NCBI RefSeq assembly: GCF_000189535.1
Contig: NC_015145.1
Span: forward strand, 3,038,001-3,102,000
Origin: Pseudarthrobacter phenanthrenivorans Sphe3
Lineage (GTDB): Bacteria > Actinomycetota > Actinomycetes > Actinomycetales > Micrococcaceae
Direction: 5' to 3'
DNA length: 64,000 nucleotides
Part shown: piece by piece, positions 1-9,307 of the stretch
Position numbering within the stretch: the first letter of the stretch is position 1
Layout of the letters: every line of letters starts with the position of its first letter
Program-made: the position numbers and the translations under genes
The notes under the pieces: model-generated
Database searches by the model: none
Seen by the model: only the letters and a program-made list of their open reading frames with translations
Told to the model about the DNA's origin: nothing

Positions 1-1155
1 TACCCCAAGCACGTCCCGCACACGTCCCGATACCTCAACGAGTCGGAGACGTCCAAGGCCGCCAACGTGTTTGCGGCCATGCGCCGGCGGGACATCCTGC
101 TGCACCACCCCTACGACTCGTTCTCCACCTCCGTCCAGGCCTTCCTGGAGCAGGCCGCCGCGGATCCCAAGGTCCAGGCCATCAAGCAGACCCTGTACCG
201 CACGTCCGGCGACTCGCCCATCGTCGACGCGCTGATCGATGCGGCCGAGGCCGGCAAGCAGGTCCTTGCCCTGGTGGAGATCAAGGCGCGGTTTGACGAG
301 CAGGCAAACATTTCCTGGGCCCGCAAGCTGGAACAGGCCGGCGTGCACGTGGTCTACGGCATCGTGGGCCTCAAGACGCACTGCAAGCTCTCGCTGGTGG
401 TCCGGCAGGAGGTGGACGGGCTCCGCCGGTACTGCCACATCGGCACCGGCAACTACCACCCCCGGACCGCCCGCTACTACGAGGACCTGGGCCTGCTGAC
501 CGCCAACGAGCAGGTGGGCGAGGACCTGTCCAAGCTGTTCAACCAGCTTTCCGGCTACGCCCCCAAGTCCACGTTCAAGAGGCTGCTGGTGGCACCGCGT
601 TCTGTCCGTTCGGGCCTGATCGACCGGATTGAAACCGAGATCCGCAACGCCCGGGCCGGGGTTCCCGGGCGGGTGCAGATCAAGGTGAACTCCATGGTGG
701 ATGAGGCCATCATCGATTCCCTGTACCGTGCCTCGCAGGCCGGTGTGAAGGTGGACGTGGTGGTCCGCGGAATCTGCTCCCTGCGGCCCGGCGTGCCCGG
801 CCTCAGCGAAAACATCACGGTCCGCTCCATCCTGGGCAGGTTCCTGGAACACTCCCGTGTGTTCGCCTTCGCCAACGGCGGGGACCCGGTGGTGTACATC
901 GGCTCGGCAGACATGATGCACCGCAACCTGGACCGCCGCGTGGAAGCACTGGTGCAGCTCGCGAGCGCCGACGACATCAACTACGTCCTGGACCTGCTCA
1001 AGCGCTACATGGCACCCGGAACCGCCAGCTGGCACCTGGACAACGAGGGCAACTGGACACGGCACCACCTGGCTGAGGACGGCAGGCCGCTCGAGGACGT
1101 CCAGTCCTGGCTGCTGGCCTCCCGCCCCCGGCAGCGCAGCCTGAGCCGGCGGTAA
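1..1155 (+). CDS. ppk1: Polyphosphate kinase 1, C-terminal part (5' end outside window)
   Basis: The frame is open from base 1, so this is the C-terminal 384 residues of Ppk1, which reversibly makes polyphosphate from ATP. Visible hallmarks are the HHPYDSF segment (visible residues 35-41), the GLKTHCKL motif with the histidine that is phosphorylated in the family (about residue 127), and the following HIGTGNYH motif. The two C-terminal phospholipase-D-like catalytic domains are therefore intact. The gene ends 11 bp before a Nudix/histidine-phosphatase gene. The same neighbour pair (ppk1-mutT1) is known from mycobacteria, so co-transcription is likely. The N-terminal domains cannot be judged. 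Confidence 0.96.
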   Translation, partial: YPKHVPHTSRYLNESETSKAANVFAAMRRRDILLHHPYDSFSTSVQAFLEQAAADPKVQAIKQTLYRTSGDSPIVDALIDAAEAGKQVLALVEIKARFDEQANISWARKLEQAGVHVVYGIVGLKTHCKLSLVVRQEVDGLRRYCHIGTGNYHPRTARYYEDLGLLTANEQVGEDLSKLFNQLSGYAPKSTFKRLLVAPRSVRSGLIDRIETEIRNARAGVPGRVQIKVNSMVDEAIIDSLYRASQAGVKVDVVVRGICSLRPGVPGLSENITVRSILGRFLEHSRVFAFANGGDPVVYIGSADMMHRNLDRRVEALVQLASADDINYVLDLLKRYMAPGTASWHLDNEGNWTRHHLAEDGRPLEDVQSWLLASRPRQRSLSRR

Positions 1156-1160
1156 GGGCC

Positions 1161-1206
1161 ACTGCTTTGTCGAGCGACGTTAAAGCGACTGTTTTGTCGA
1201 GCGATG
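1161..1206 (+). repeat. 27-bp-period direct repeat spanning the start codon of the Nudix gene
   Basis: ACTGCTTTGTCGAGCGA at 1161 is repeated as ACTGTTTTGTCGAGCGA at 1188. The period of 27 bp is nine codons, so both copies carry an in-frame TTG and encode LSSD-like segments. The Shine-Dalgarno-like AAGGG lies only before the first copy. Confidence 0.75.
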
Positions 1207-2162
1207 CACTTGTAGCGGACCAGACAGACCACCCCGGGGAACCAGTAGCCGTCACGGCTGCCGGTGCCCTGCCCTGGCGGGTGGTCAAGGACAAACTGGA
1301 AGTCCTGCTGATCCACCGCCCCCGCTATGACGACTGGTCCTGGCCCAAGGGCAAGATCGACGACGGCGAAACCATCCCCGAGTGCGCTGTCCGGGAAATC
1401 CAGGAGGAGATCGGCCTGACCGCCCAGTTGGGCATCCCGCTGCCGCCCATCCACTACCACGTGGCTTCCGGGCTGAAGGTGGTCCATTACTGGGCAGTGA
1501 AAGTGAACGGTGCCCGCCTGCTTCCCGACGGCAAGGAGGTGGACAGCGTCATGTGGTGCACGCCAGACAAGGCGGCGTCCCTGCTGTCCAATCCATCCGA
1601 CGTCGTGCCCCTTGAATACCTGCAGGAAGCCCACAGGCGCGGGGAGCTGGACACGTGGCCGCTCCTGGTCCTCCGCCACGCGAAGGCGAAGCCTCGCTCC
1701 TCGTGGAGCAAAGCGGAAGGCGAGCGGCCGCTGGCTGCCACCGGGACGCGGCAGGCGCAGGCAGTAAGCCGGCTCCTGCATGCCTGGAAGCCGCCGCGCG
1801 TGGTGACAAGTCCCTGGCTGCGGTGTGTCGCCACCGTGGCACCCTACGCCAAGGCTGCCGGCGCCAAGGTGAAACTCGTTGAAGCCCTCACCGAACACCG
1901 GCATGAGCGCAGCCCCAAGAAGACCGCCGCCGTCATTGAAGCCCTCTTCGACAAGCAGCGGCCGGTGGCGGTCTGCACGCACCGGCCGGCCCTGCCCACG
2001 GTCTTCGGGCAGCTTGCCCGGCATATGCCGCCGCACCTTCGGGCCCTCCTGCCGGCCAAGGAACCGTACCTGTCCCCGGGTGAAATGGTGGTGTGCCACG
2101 TGGCTCCGGGCGGGCGGCGGCAGATCGTGGCTGTGGAGCAGTTCAAGCCCTTCGACGACTAG
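1167..2162 (+). CDS. mutT1: MutT1-like Nudix hydrolase fused to a SixA-type histidine phosphatase
   Basis: 331-residue two-domain protein. The N-terminal half has a full Nudix box (residues 62-84: G-x5-E-x7-REIQEE-x-GL). The C-terminal half has the RHAKA motif of histidine phosphatases (R170-H171) and a later CTHRPA histidine. This matches mycobacterial MutT1, which degrades 8-oxo-dGTP and diadenosine polyphosphates; the substrate here is inferred. The start is a TTG at 1167 with AAGGG about 8 bases upstream. A second in-frame TTG at 1194 lies in a 27-bp tandem copy of the start region. No ATG or GTG is available before the conserved first strand, so a TTG start is required. Confidence 0.9.
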   Translation: MSSDVKATVLSSDALVADQTDHPGEPVAVTAAGALPWRVVKDKLEVLLIHRPRYDDWSWPKGKIDDGETIPECAVREIQEEIGLTAQLGIPLPPIHYHVASGLKVVHYWAVKVNGARLLPDGKEVDSVMWCTPDKAASLLSNPSDVVPLEYLQEAHRRGELDTWPLLVLRHAKAKPRSSWSKAEGERPLAATGTRQAQAVSRLLHAWKPPRVVTSPWLRCVATVAPYAKAAGAKVKLVEALTEHRHERSPKKTAAVIEALFDKQRPVAVCTHRPALPTVFGQLARHMPPHLRALLPAKEPYLSPGEMVVCHVAPGGRRQIVAVEQFKPFDD

Positions 2163-2243
2163 GAGCGTTAGGGCGGCGGCGTTTGACCCCTCAAGCTTTG
2201 TATCGAAGGCTTAGTACATTTGATGCACAAATCGGGGGATAAA

Positions 2244-3875
2244 GTGCCGGTTATCGATGCAGTTCTCTTCAGTAATGTTCCGCCGATGGCTTTGCTGTGG
2301 CCATTTTTGCTGGCTGCAGGGAGCTACCTCCTGCTTCGCTGGGTCATCTGGGGCCCTGGGGGCAACTCCGTGGCCTCCGCTTCCCAGCACGCATTATGGG
2401 TGGGGGTAATAGGTTGGCTGGCCAGCTCACTGCAGGCAGCCGGAAACGCGGGCATTCTTCACGTCAATCCTGGCTTACCGGCGCTCAACAGCACAGCGGG
2501 CATCGTGCCCGCGCTGGCATGGCCTGTACTTGGCTGCCTGGCCGTGCATGCCATCGGCCAACTCAGCTACCCCGTACCCCGGCTCGCCCGGCGGCAGGCA
2601 GACCTGGAGGTGCGGCGCGTCCGCGACTTCCTGCCGAGACCACTCGCCTGGACCGTTGCGGCCGTGTTTGCGGGGGCCGCTCTTCAGATTGGCTGGATGG
2701 CTACACTTCCTGGCTATGCTCCAATCTCCTACGGGTCCCGCCCGGACCCAGGCCATGGCCTTGTTCCGTATGGCGGCGACGGCCGGGTCCCCGGCGTCGA
2801 GCTGGCGTCCTACCTTGGGCCCGCGCTCCTCGTCCTGGCTGCCGGAACCTACCTCGTGCTGGTGCTCATCACCCGCCGGCGCCGGCTCGAGGTACTCGAC
2901 ACCGAGGAGAACAACCTCCTCAGGACCATCGCCATGAACCGGCTGCTCCGTACCGTGGCCACCATAGCGTCGGGCCTGGCGGCGATAGTGGGCAACCATG
3001 CAGCGCGCCCCGATCCTTCCGTTGTTTCCAATGGATGGGTGAATGTTGCCGGCGCGGTGAACCTCGCGGTCCTGCTCGCGATGTGGTGGTGGGCGCCGCC
3101 TAAGCTCCGGGCGTTCCAGACAAAGGGTACGGCGCATGCACCCGGTGAACGGGCAGCAGCCTCACACCCTGCCTCCCGGCTATGCATGTCTCTGGGGGCC
3201 GCCTTGGGTCTGGCCGCATTGTTTCCGGCCCTGGTGGCGGTACTTGTTCCGGGCGCCGTCACGGGGCACCCGGCGCTGGTTGTTGCCATGGCCGCTGCGC
3301 CCGTCCTGGTGGTTACAGCCGCGGGCGAACTGCTGATCCAGCGCAATTACGGAGATCGCGGCGCCCCGCGGGTATGGCCTCGCCAGCCTGTCAGCCCTGC
3401 CCTCCTCACCACCGGCATTGCGGCCCTTGCCGTGGTGGCCGGAGCCATCCTTGTAACCGCCGTCGTCCAAGTGGACCTCGGCATCCTTCCGTCCTGGACC
3501 CCAACTTCGTGGGCGTGCATCGCCGTGGCACTGCTCGCGATCCTTCCCCTGGTTGCCGCTAAAAGACGGCACGGCATTACGACGACGGTTCCTGGCCTGG
3601 ATGCAGCGCTCCGCGCCATCACCGTGCACAGGGTGGTCCGGACCCTGGCGGCCTGCTTCACCGTCCAGGCGGGGGCGCTCCTGCTGTCAGCGGGACCCGC
3701 CATCCAGCACGCGCTGGACCTAAAACCTACCCCCTGGGCCTGGGCTTGGGACGTCGCCCCCTCCACCGGCGCCCTGTCGGCCGCCGCAGGCATCGTTATC
3801 GCCGTGATTCCTGTGCGCGGCTTCGCCCGCGTACCCGCTCCCGGCCGTATCCCCGAGAAGGAAACCGCCACATGA
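2244..3875 (+). CDS. Polytopic membrane protein of unknown function
   Basis: About 543 residues with many hydrophobic helices spread over the whole length (for example the WPFLLAAGSYLLL segment near the N-terminus and repeated Ala/Val-rich helices after residue 300). I recognise no catalytic motif. The GTG at 2244 is chosen because GGGGGAT lies 5-9 bases upstream; the frame also allows ATG at 2223, with no clear ribosome site, and ATG at 2286. Its stop overlaps the start of a broken GntR-type regulator gene by ATGA, so it was probably the membrane partner of that regulator. Membrane protein-GntR pairs are common in YtrA-type systems. The function is unknown. Confidence 0.7.
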   Translation: MPVIDAVLFSNVPPMALLWPFLLAAGSYLLLRWVIWGPGGNSVASASQHALWVGVIGWLASSLQAAGNAGILHVNPGLPALNSTAGIVPALAWPVLGCLAVHAIGQLSYPVPRLARRQADLEVRRVRDFLPRPLAWTVAAVFAGAALQIGWMATLPGYAPISYGSRPDPGHGLVPYGGDGRVPGVELASYLGPALLVLAAGTYLVLVLITRRRRLEVLDTEENNLLRTIAMNRLLRTVATIASGLAAIVGNHAARPDPSVVSNGWVNVAGAVNLAVLLAMWWWAPPKLRAFQTKGTAHAPGERAAASHPASRLCMSLGAALGLAALFPALVAVLVPGAVTGHPALVVAMAAAPVLVVTAAGELLIQRNYGDRGAPRVWPRQPVSPALLTTGIAALAVVAGAILVTAVVQVDLGILPSWTPTSWACIAVALLAILPLVAAKRRHGITTTVPGLDAALRAITVHRVVRTLAACFTVQAGALLLSAGPAIQHALDLKPTPWAWAWDVAPSTGALSAAAGIVIAVIPVRGFARVPAPGRIPEKETAT

Positions 3876-4129
3876 GTGCGGGGATCACCGTTGACCTGCA
3901 CTCCCCGACACCTCCGTATGAACAGATTCGCTCACAAATCAGTTCCCCTTGCATCGGGGACACTCGTCCCGGGAAGCCGCCTGCCCACCGTCCGCAGTCT
4001 TGCTGCCGATCTGGGCATCGCAGCGGGCACCGTCGCCCGGGCGTACAAGGAGCTTGAGGCCGCGCGCACCTGACCGATGAGCTAATGCTCGACCTGCTGC
4101 GGGGCCGGCTGGGGAAGGGAAGGACGTAA
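3872..4129 (+). pseudogene. Decayed YtrA-type GntR-family regulator
   Basis: The ATG at 3872 opens a frame reading [24 protein letters not shown], a typical start of short GntR/YtrA regulators. Near 3945-3955 the homology jumps by one base to a second frame, giving [17 protein letters not shown] and then [15 protein letters not shown], the helix-turn-helix. After the TGA at 4071 homology continues in the first frame as [15 protein letters not shown], the usual C-terminus, ending at 4129. The segment normally lying between ELEAA and LTDE (the wing and linker, about 35-40 residues) is missing. Two frame changes plus an internal deletion indicate a dead gene rather than one sequencing error. Translation was coupled to the upstream membrane protein (ATGA overlap). 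Confidence 0.82.
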
Positions 4130-4199
4130 GGGACCAGAAACGGCCCCCCTGCTGGTCCGGGGTCCACCGGGCGCACTGATGGACAAGTAGACTTTAGCC

Positions 4200-5003
4200 G
4201 TGAGCATCCCAACGCCTTATGAAGACCTCCTGCGCGATGTCCTGGCTTCCGGCACGCACAAATCAGACCGCACGGGAACCGGAACCACCAGCGTTTTCGG
4301 GCGCCAAATGCGGTTCGACCTGTCCAAAAGCTTTCCGCTGATCACCACCAAAAGGGTCCATTTCAAGTCCGTGGCAGTGGAACTCCTGTGGTTCCTGCGC
4401 GGCGAAACGAACGTGAAGTGGATGCAGGACCAGGGCGTCACCATCTGGAATGAATGGGCTGACGCCGACGGCGACCTGGGGCCGGTCTACGGTGTCCAGT
4501 GGCGCAGCTGGCCCACTCCCGACGGCGGCCACATCGACCAGATCGCCGAGCTGATGGACAGCCTGAAGTCCAACCCCGACTCGCGCCGGCACGTTGTCTC
4601 GGCCTGGAACGTCTCCGAGCTCCGGGACATGGCCCTCCCGCCGTGCCACGCGTTCTTCCAGTTCTACGTGGCGGACGGCAAGCTGTCCTGCCAGCTCTAC
4701 CAGCGCTCCGCCGACATGTTCCTGGGCGTCCCCTTCAACATTGCCTCCTACGCGCTGCTCACCTGCATGGTGGCGCAGCAGGTGGGGCTGGAACCCGGTG
4801 AATTCGTCTGGACCGGCGGTGACGTTCACATTTACGAAAACCACATGGACCAGGTCCTCAAGCAGCTGGAGCGCGAACCCTACGAATACCCGCAGCTGAA
4901 GATCCTCCGCAAGCCGGCGTCCATCTTCGACTACACCCTCGAGGACTTCGAAGTGGTTGGCTACCGGCACCACCCCACCATCAAGGCGCCGATCGCAGTA
5001 TGA
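4200..5003 (+). CDS. thyA: Thymidylate synthase
   Basis: 267 residues, the normal length for bacterial ThyA, which methylates dUMP to dTMP with 5,10-methylene-tetrahydrofolate and yields dihydrofolate. The catalytic cysteine is in [10 protein letters not shown] (C149). The N-terminal RTGTGT, the RGETN segment and the QRSAD(M)FLGVPFN region are all typical. The start is a GTG at 4200. The stop overlaps the dihydrofolate reductase start by ATGA, so the two are translationally coupled, which fits the need to recycle the dihydrofolate made here. A TAGACT sequence just upstream of the GTG could be a -10 box with a very short leader. Confidence 0.98.
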   Translation: MSIPTPYEDLLRDVLASGTHKSDRTGTGTTSVFGRQMRFDLSKSFPLITTKRVHFKSVAVELLWFLRGETNVKWMQDQGVTIWNEWADADGDLGPVYGVQWRSWPTPDGGHIDQIAELMDSLKSNPDSRRHVVSAWNVSELRDMALPPCHAFFQFYVADGKLSCQLYQRSADMFLGVPFNIASYALLTCMVAQQVGLEPGEFVWTGGDVHIYENHMDQVLKQLEREPYEYPQLKILRKPASIFDYTLEDFEVVGYRHHPTIKAPIAV

Positions 5004-5584
5004 GCACCGACAAGTCCACAGACCCGCAGTCCTTTACGGAAGAGCTGGCCGCCTCGGTAACCGGCGTCGGGCTGGTCTGGGCGCAGACCCCCGACGGCGT
5101 CATCGGCAAGGACGGCGACATGCCCTGGCACCTGCCCGAGGACCTGAAGCACTTCACCCGGCTCACCATGGGTCATCCCGTGGTGATGGGCCGCAAGACG
5201 TGGCTGTCCTTCCCGGAGAAGTACCGCCCCCTGCCCGGGCGGACCAACATCGTCATCACCCGGCAGAAAAGCTGGGCCGGGACACCCGAGGCGGAGGGCG
5301 CCGTCGTGGTTCCTTCCCTGGATGATGCGCTGCTGGAATCGCAGTTCGTGGAGGGCGGGGACACTGTGTGGATCCTGGGCGGTGGAGAAATCTTCTCCCA
5401 GTCCACCGAGCTGGCGAACGTCGCGGTGGTGACCACTATCGATGTGACGGCCGACGGCGATACCTACGCCCCGCAGCTTGGCCCAGGCTGGGAGGCATCG
5501 GCCTCCGTGCCGCCGGACGGCTGGCTGACAGGCGCCAACGGCACCCGCTACAGATTCACCAAATGGTCAAGGACTGAGGGCTAG
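5000..5584 (+). CDS. dfrA: Dihydrofolate reductase
   Basis: 194 residues, slightly longer than the typical ~160-residue FolA because of an N-terminal extension of about 15 residues. It reduces dihydrofolate to tetrahydrofolate with NADPH. Conserved features are the [22 protein letters not shown] segment (split here: [10 protein letters not shown] then MPWHLPED), [17 protein letters not shown] for NADPH binding, and WILGGGEIF near the C-terminus. It overlaps thyA by four bases and is followed two bases later by a small membrane protein gene, so the three form one operon. Confidence 0.97.
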   Translation: MSTDKSTDPQSFTEELAASVTGVGLVWAQTPDGVIGKDGDMPWHLPEDLKHFTRLTMGHPVVMGRKTWLSFPEKYRPLPGRTNIVITRQKSWAGTPEAEGAVVVPSLDDALLESQFVEGGDTVWILGGGEIFSQSTELANVAVVTTIDVTADGDTYAPQLGPGWEASASVPPDGWLTGANGTRYRFTKWSRTEG

Positions 5585-5586
5585 AA

Positions 5587-5805
5587 ATGTTGAAGAAACC
5601 GGAAACCCTCTTTGTCCTGGGTTACATGCTGCTGCCCCTGCTTGCCCTCCTGTCCGCGATCGTTGGGCTGACCATGATCCTGGGCGGCAACAAAATCGCC
5701 GGGGCCATCGTGTTGGTGGTAGTCACGCAGGTGTTCGCGTTCGGGGCCTTCTTTGCGCTCCGGGCCCGCAAGGCCGCCGTGCTGGAGGAGTCCAAGCGGG
5801 GCTAG
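5587..5805 (+). CDS. Small two-helix membrane protein
   Basis: 72 residues: a short charged N-terminus (MLKKPET), two hydrophobic helices at about residues 8-32 and 37-58, and a basic/acidic tail (RARKAAVLEESKRG). It begins two bases after the dfrA stop, so it is almost certainly co-transcribed with thyA-dfrA. Nothing in the sequence points to a function. Confidence 0.75.
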   Translation: MLKKPETLFVLGYMLLPLLALLSAIVGLTMILGGNKIAGAIVLVVVTQVFAFGAFFALRARKAAVLEESKRG

Positions 5806-5914
5806 GAGTTGCCGCGTGCATGGGGAGCGCACCCCATCGCGCCCTGCCCGGGCCTGCCACTAGGCTGGGCATGCAGCGTGAGGCACAGCTGTTCGACTGA
5901 TTGGGGGATGCCAG

Positions 5915-6880
5915 GTGGCAGGAAACTTGTGGGGCGCCGATGTTGACCAGCTGCGCACGCTCGCGCAGCAGTTCAACAAGACGGCCGACCTGTTGATGCA
6001 GCAGTCAACCCAGCTGAGCAGCCACATTAACAACAACCCGGCATGGAAGGGCGAGGACGCGGAACACTTCCGCTCCGACTGGAACGGCAACCACCGGGTG
6101 CTCCTGCAAAAGACCGCAGCGCGCCTCAAACAGGAATCAAAGCTCCTGCTCACCAACGCGGATGAACAGGACAAGGCGAGCAATGCCGGAGGTGCAGGCG
6201 GGTCCGGGCCGGGCGGCCCTGGTTCGGGCGTGCCGGGCGGCAACGGCCCCGGCGGCAACGGGCGCGGGAGCGACAATCCCTGGGGGCCGGACTGGCTGGC
6301 AGACCCGAATTCGCCCTTCCGGAACGGCTGGGATATCTACGGGCTCACCAAGGCCTTCCCGAATATGCGGGCCGGAGTGTTCGACATCGCCGCGATGCTG
6401 CACAAGTCCCGTATTGGAGATTTCCTTGATCCCGCAGCCTGGCGGGCCTTCCAGAACTCCAACGAGTTCAGCAAGTTCTTTAACCTGTCCAACAACCTGT
6501 TTGAGGGCAAATTCCACCAAGTCCTTGGCCTTGCCGACACCAGCACGGCATTCAAGTACCTTGGCGCCTTCAGCGGAGGCCTGGGACTCGTCGGCGCGGG
6601 CCTCGACAGCCTGGATGCCGTCAACAACTTTAGGGAAGGCGACTACCAGGCTGGCGCGTACTCCGCCACCAAAGCGCTCCTGGGCGTCGGCTCCTTCGCG
6701 CCGCCACCCGTCGGTACGGCCTGCATGGTGGCCAGCGGCGCCCTTGCCCTCTACGACAACGTCCCCGTCGTCCGCGACTCCGTGAACTACGTCGGGGATA
6801 AGATCGCGGATGGTGCGGAAGCCGTTGGCGACGCCGTCGGTGACGGCGTCGCCGCGGTCGGCGACTTTTTTGGCTTCTGA
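5915..6880 (+). CDS. WXG100-like type VII secretion substrate with C-terminal extension
   Basis: 321 residues starting at GTG 5915 (GGGGGATG lies just upstream). Residues 1-88 form the helical WXG100-like domain: the W-x-G turn is AWKG at 44-46 inside NNPAWKGEDAEHF, flanked by Gln-rich helices. Residues 90-122 are a Gly/Pro/Asn linker. The rest is a Gly/Ala-rich, partly hydrophobic domain ending in GDGVAAVGDFFGF, with no recognised toxin motif. This layout (WXG domain, flexible linker, C-terminal payload) is that of secreted type VII effectors. Two small genes follow closely. No EccC or EccD secretion machinery is in the window, so secretion depends on genes elsewhere. The C-terminal function is unknown. 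Confidence 0.78.
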   Translation: MAGNLWGADVDQLRTLAQQFNKTADLLMQQSTQLSSHINNNPAWKGEDAEHFRSDWNGNHRVLLQKTAARLKQESKLLLTNADEQDKASNAGGAGGSGPGGPGSGVPGGNGPGGNGRGSDNPWGPDWLADPNSPFRNGWDIYGLTKAFPNMRAGVFDIAAMLHKSRIGDFLDPAAWRAFQNSNEFSKFFNLSNNLFEGKFHQVLGLADTSTAFKYLGAFSGGLGLVGAGLDSLDAVNNFREGDYQAGAYSATKALLGVGSFAPPPVGTACMVASGALALYDNVPVVRDSVNYVGDKIADGAEAVGDAVGDGVAAVGDFFGF

Positions 6881-6899
6881 GAACTGAGGAGATTACCCA

Positions 6900-7562
6900 G
6901 TGACTGAAACAACTACGGCCAGGCCTTCCACTGCTGACCAAGGGTTCCCGGACGCGATCGGTTTTGGCTTCGCCGAGCTTCTGGTCCTCCTAAACCTCCG
7001 GCGGGGCCCGGCAGCCGAAGCCTCCGCGAAGGCGCTGCGCCTGGAGCGCGAACTCGATGATGCCTCCTTGCTTTCTGCGGGTGCTTCCTCCCTGGTGGCA
7101 CGCGGCGCCGCCAACGTTGAGCCTGGCGGTGAGCTTTCCGTCGCCGGACCGGTGGCAGCGGTGGCCACTGCCCTCACGGAGGCTACCAAGCGGATGCAGA
7201 TCAACCTCCTCACGGCCAATTCCGTGGACAACGTCCTCTCGGTCGAGTCGCCTGCCTATCGGATCCTGCTGCAGCCCCGCGCCTACTTAAGCTGGTTCGC
7301 CATGGCCCAGCGTCCCGACACAGCGCCGGCAGAAGCCAACTTCTTCATCATCCGCAAGCACCTCGAGGACAACCCTGCCGGCGGGGCCACCATCCGGCTG
7401 CTCGAGGACGGGGCAGGGCGGCAGCTGCTGATCAAGCGCAGCGGACAGGGCTGGGCAGCGGGCTACGGCGTCCTCGACGCACCCGGCGAACACATACAGG
7501 AGATCAGCGGCCTCACCGACAGCCAGCTGTTGGACCATATCCGATCAATCCGACAGGACTAG
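6900..7562 (+). CDS. Protein of unknown function, possible EspG-like chaperone or immunity partner
   Basis: 220 residues, GTG start at 6900, with GAGGAGA before it and only 19 bases after the WXG100-like gene. It has no signal peptide or clear membrane helix and mixes helical Ala/Leu segments with a C-terminal beta-rich part (GRQLLIKRSGQGWAAGYGV). Position directly after a secretion substrate suggests a cytosolic chaperone of the EspG type or an immunity protein. That is inference from context; I see no decisive motif. Confidence 0.6.
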   Translation: MTETTTARPSTADQGFPDAIGFGFAELLVLLNLRRGPAAEASAKALRLERELDDASLLSAGASSLVARGAANVEPGGELSVAGPVAAVATALTEATKRMQINLLTANSVDNVLSVESPAYRILLQPRAYLSWFAMAQRPDTAPAEANFFIIRKHLEDNPAGGATIRLLEDGAGRQLLIKRSGQGWAAGYGVLDAPGEHIQEISGLTDSQLLDHIRSIRQD

Positions 7563-7563
7563 C

Positions 7564-7998
7564 GTGCAGAACAGCTTTTCAGGCAACAGTGCGGGCAGCG
7601 GCCCTGCAGCAGACGACCAGGTCCGCGCCGACCATGAACAGGCACTGGCGCGCGGTGAGAAGAGAGTCCTGTTCCGGACCGTAGAGGGCAGGCTTCACAG
7701 TTACGGCAAGGACGAACTTGGCGTGGTCACCGCCAGTTCCCACCCCCAGGTGAGGTCCGCCGCCGGTTTCCTCGCCATGGCTGTCTTTTTCGCCGCCGTC
7801 GCGGTCTTCTCCATCCTGCTGATCGCCGGACCCACCAGCCGGGGCGAAGACCCCATGTGGGGAGCCCTGGTCCTGACCGTGGCGGCTGCGGGCGGTGTAC
7901 TCTACGCGGTGCGGATGGCGGGGGTCGCGCGCAAGGCCAAGCGCCTGAGGGCGGAACGTGGAATTCCGGAACCCACGGGCAGGCAGTTCGACAGGTAG
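7564..7998 (+). CDS. Membrane protein of unknown function in the WXG100 module
   Basis: 144 residues from GTG 7564, one base after the preceding stop, so translationally linked. The N-terminal half is soluble and charged; two hydrophobic helices lie at about residues 60-85 and 95-115, followed by a basic tail (ARKAKRLRAERG). It is probably the third gene of the WXG100-like operon. A membrane-bound immunity protein or an accessory factor is conceivable, but the sequence alone does not show it. Confidence 0.65.
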   Translation: MQNSFSGNSAGSGPAADDQVRADHEQALARGEKRVLFRTVEGRLHSYGKDELGVVTASSHPQVRSAAGFLAMAVFFAAVAVFSILLIAGPTSRGEDPMWGALVLTVAAAGGVLYAVRMAGVARKAKRLRAERGIPEPTGRQFDR

Positions 7999-8092
7999 CC
8001 CTGCCGGCCGCCGTCGCGCCTTTTGTCCGACGCCCCTGGCGGCGTGACGTAACCGACTGCGCCCTGCCGGTTCCGAAGTCTAAACTGTACGA

Positions 8093-9223
8093 ATGACTAC
8101 AGCAGCTACCCCTTCCGTCGGCCTGGTCGGATGGCGCGGCATGGTCGGTTCCGTCCTCATGCAGCGCATGCAGGACGAGGGCGACTTCGCCAACATCAAC
8201 CCGGTGTTCTTCTCCACCTCCAACGCGGGAGGTGCCGCGCCGTCCTTCGCTGACGGCGCCGGCAAGCTCGAAAACGCGTTCGACGTCGACACACTGGCCA
8301 AGCTGCCCATTATCGTCACCGCCCAGGGCGGCGACTACACCGAGCAGGTCCACGGCGAGCTGCGCAGCCGCGGCTGGGACGGCCTCTGGATCGACGCCGC
8401 CTCCACCCTCCGCATGAACGATGACTCCATCATTGTGCTGGACCCCATCAACCGCGACGTCATCGACAAGGGCCTGGTCAACGGCACCAAGGACTTCATC
8501 GGCGGCAACTGCACCGTGTCCTGCATGCTGATGGGCCTGGGCGGGTTGTTCAAGAACGGCCTGGTGGAGTGGGGCACCTCCATGACCTACCAGGCTGCCT
8601 CCGGCGGCGGCGCCCGGCACATGCGCGAGCTCCTCAGCCAGTTCGGCACGCTCAACGCCGAGGTCAGCACGGAACTGGACGACCCGGCGTCGGCCATCCT
8701 GGACATCGACCGCAAGGTCCTGGCCCACCAGCGCACGGAGATCGACGCGAGCCAGTTCGGTGTTCCCCTGGCCGGATCCCTGATTCCCTGGATCGACGCG
8801 GACCTGGGCAACGGCCAGTCCAAGGAAGAGTGGAAGGCCGGGGTGGAAACCAACAAGATCCTGGGCACCTCCGAGGACAACCGCGTGATCATGGACGGGC
8901 TCTGCGTCCGCATCGGTGCCATGCGCTCCCACTCCCAGGCCCTCACCCTCAAGCTCCGCGAGGACCTGTCCGTTGCCGAGATCGAAAAGCTGCTGGACGC
9001 GGACAACCAGTGGGCCAAGGTGGTTCCCAACACCAAGGAAGCCTCCATGGCCGAGCTGACCCCGGTGGCCGCTTCCGGCACCCTGGACATCCCCGTAGGC
9101 CGCATCCGGAAGATGGAGATGGGCCCGCAGTACATCAGCGCCTTCACCGTAGGCGACCAGCTCCTCTGGGGCGCCGCCGAGCCGCTCCGCCGGATGCTTA
9201 ACATCGCCACCGGGAACCTGTAA
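8093..9223 (+). CDS. asd: Aspartate-semialdehyde dehydrogenase, long proteobacterial-type form
   Basis: 376 residues. Reduces aspartyl-phosphate to aspartate semialdehyde for lysine/diaminopimelate, methionine and threonine synthesis. The N-terminal [15 protein letters not shown] nucleotide-binding loop and the [16 protein letters not shown] block (catalytic Cys140, matching Cys135 of E. coli) are those of the gamma-proteobacterial class. The shorter ~345-residue class is the usual one next to lysC in actinobacteria. No aspartokinase gene is adjacent. The gene stands alone and ends in a palindromic repeat shared with the convergent neighbour. Confidence 0.95.
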   Translation: MTTAATPSVGLVGWRGMVGSVLMQRMQDEGDFANINPVFFSTSNAGGAAPSFADGAGKLENAFDVDTLAKLPIIVTAQGGDYTEQVHGELRSRGWDGLWIDAASTLRMNDDSIIVLDPINRDVIDKGLVNGTKDFIGGNCTVSCMLMGLGGLFKNGLVEWGTSMTYQAASGGGARHMRELLSQFGTLNAEVSTELDDPASAILDIDRKVLAHQRTEIDASQFGVPLAGSLIPWIDADLGNGQSKEEWKAGVETNKILGTSEDNRVIMDGLCVRIGAMRSHSQALTLKLREDLSVAEIEKLLDADNQWAKVVPNTKEASMAELTPVAASGTLDIPVGRIRKMEMGPQYISAFTVGDQLLWGAAEPLRRMLNIATGNL

Positions 9224-9238
9224 CCTCCCCGGCGCAGT

Positions 9239-9298
9239 CACGCGGGGTCACTTACCGCCCGATCCGCACCTGCGGGTGGGCGTAAGTGACCCCGCGTT
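9239..9298. repeat. Palindromic repeat (family 1, copy 1), likely bidirectional terminator
   Basis: The arm ACGCGGGGTCACTTA (9240-9254) pairs perfectly with TAAGTGACCCCGCGT (9283-9297), then five more pairs follow with one bulged C. The loop holds its own small stem (CCGCA-CC-TGCGG). It lies between the convergent asd and winged-helix genes. The same arm recurs at 38377-38433. Confidence 0.88.
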
Positions 9299-9307
9299 GT
9301 TCTGCCG

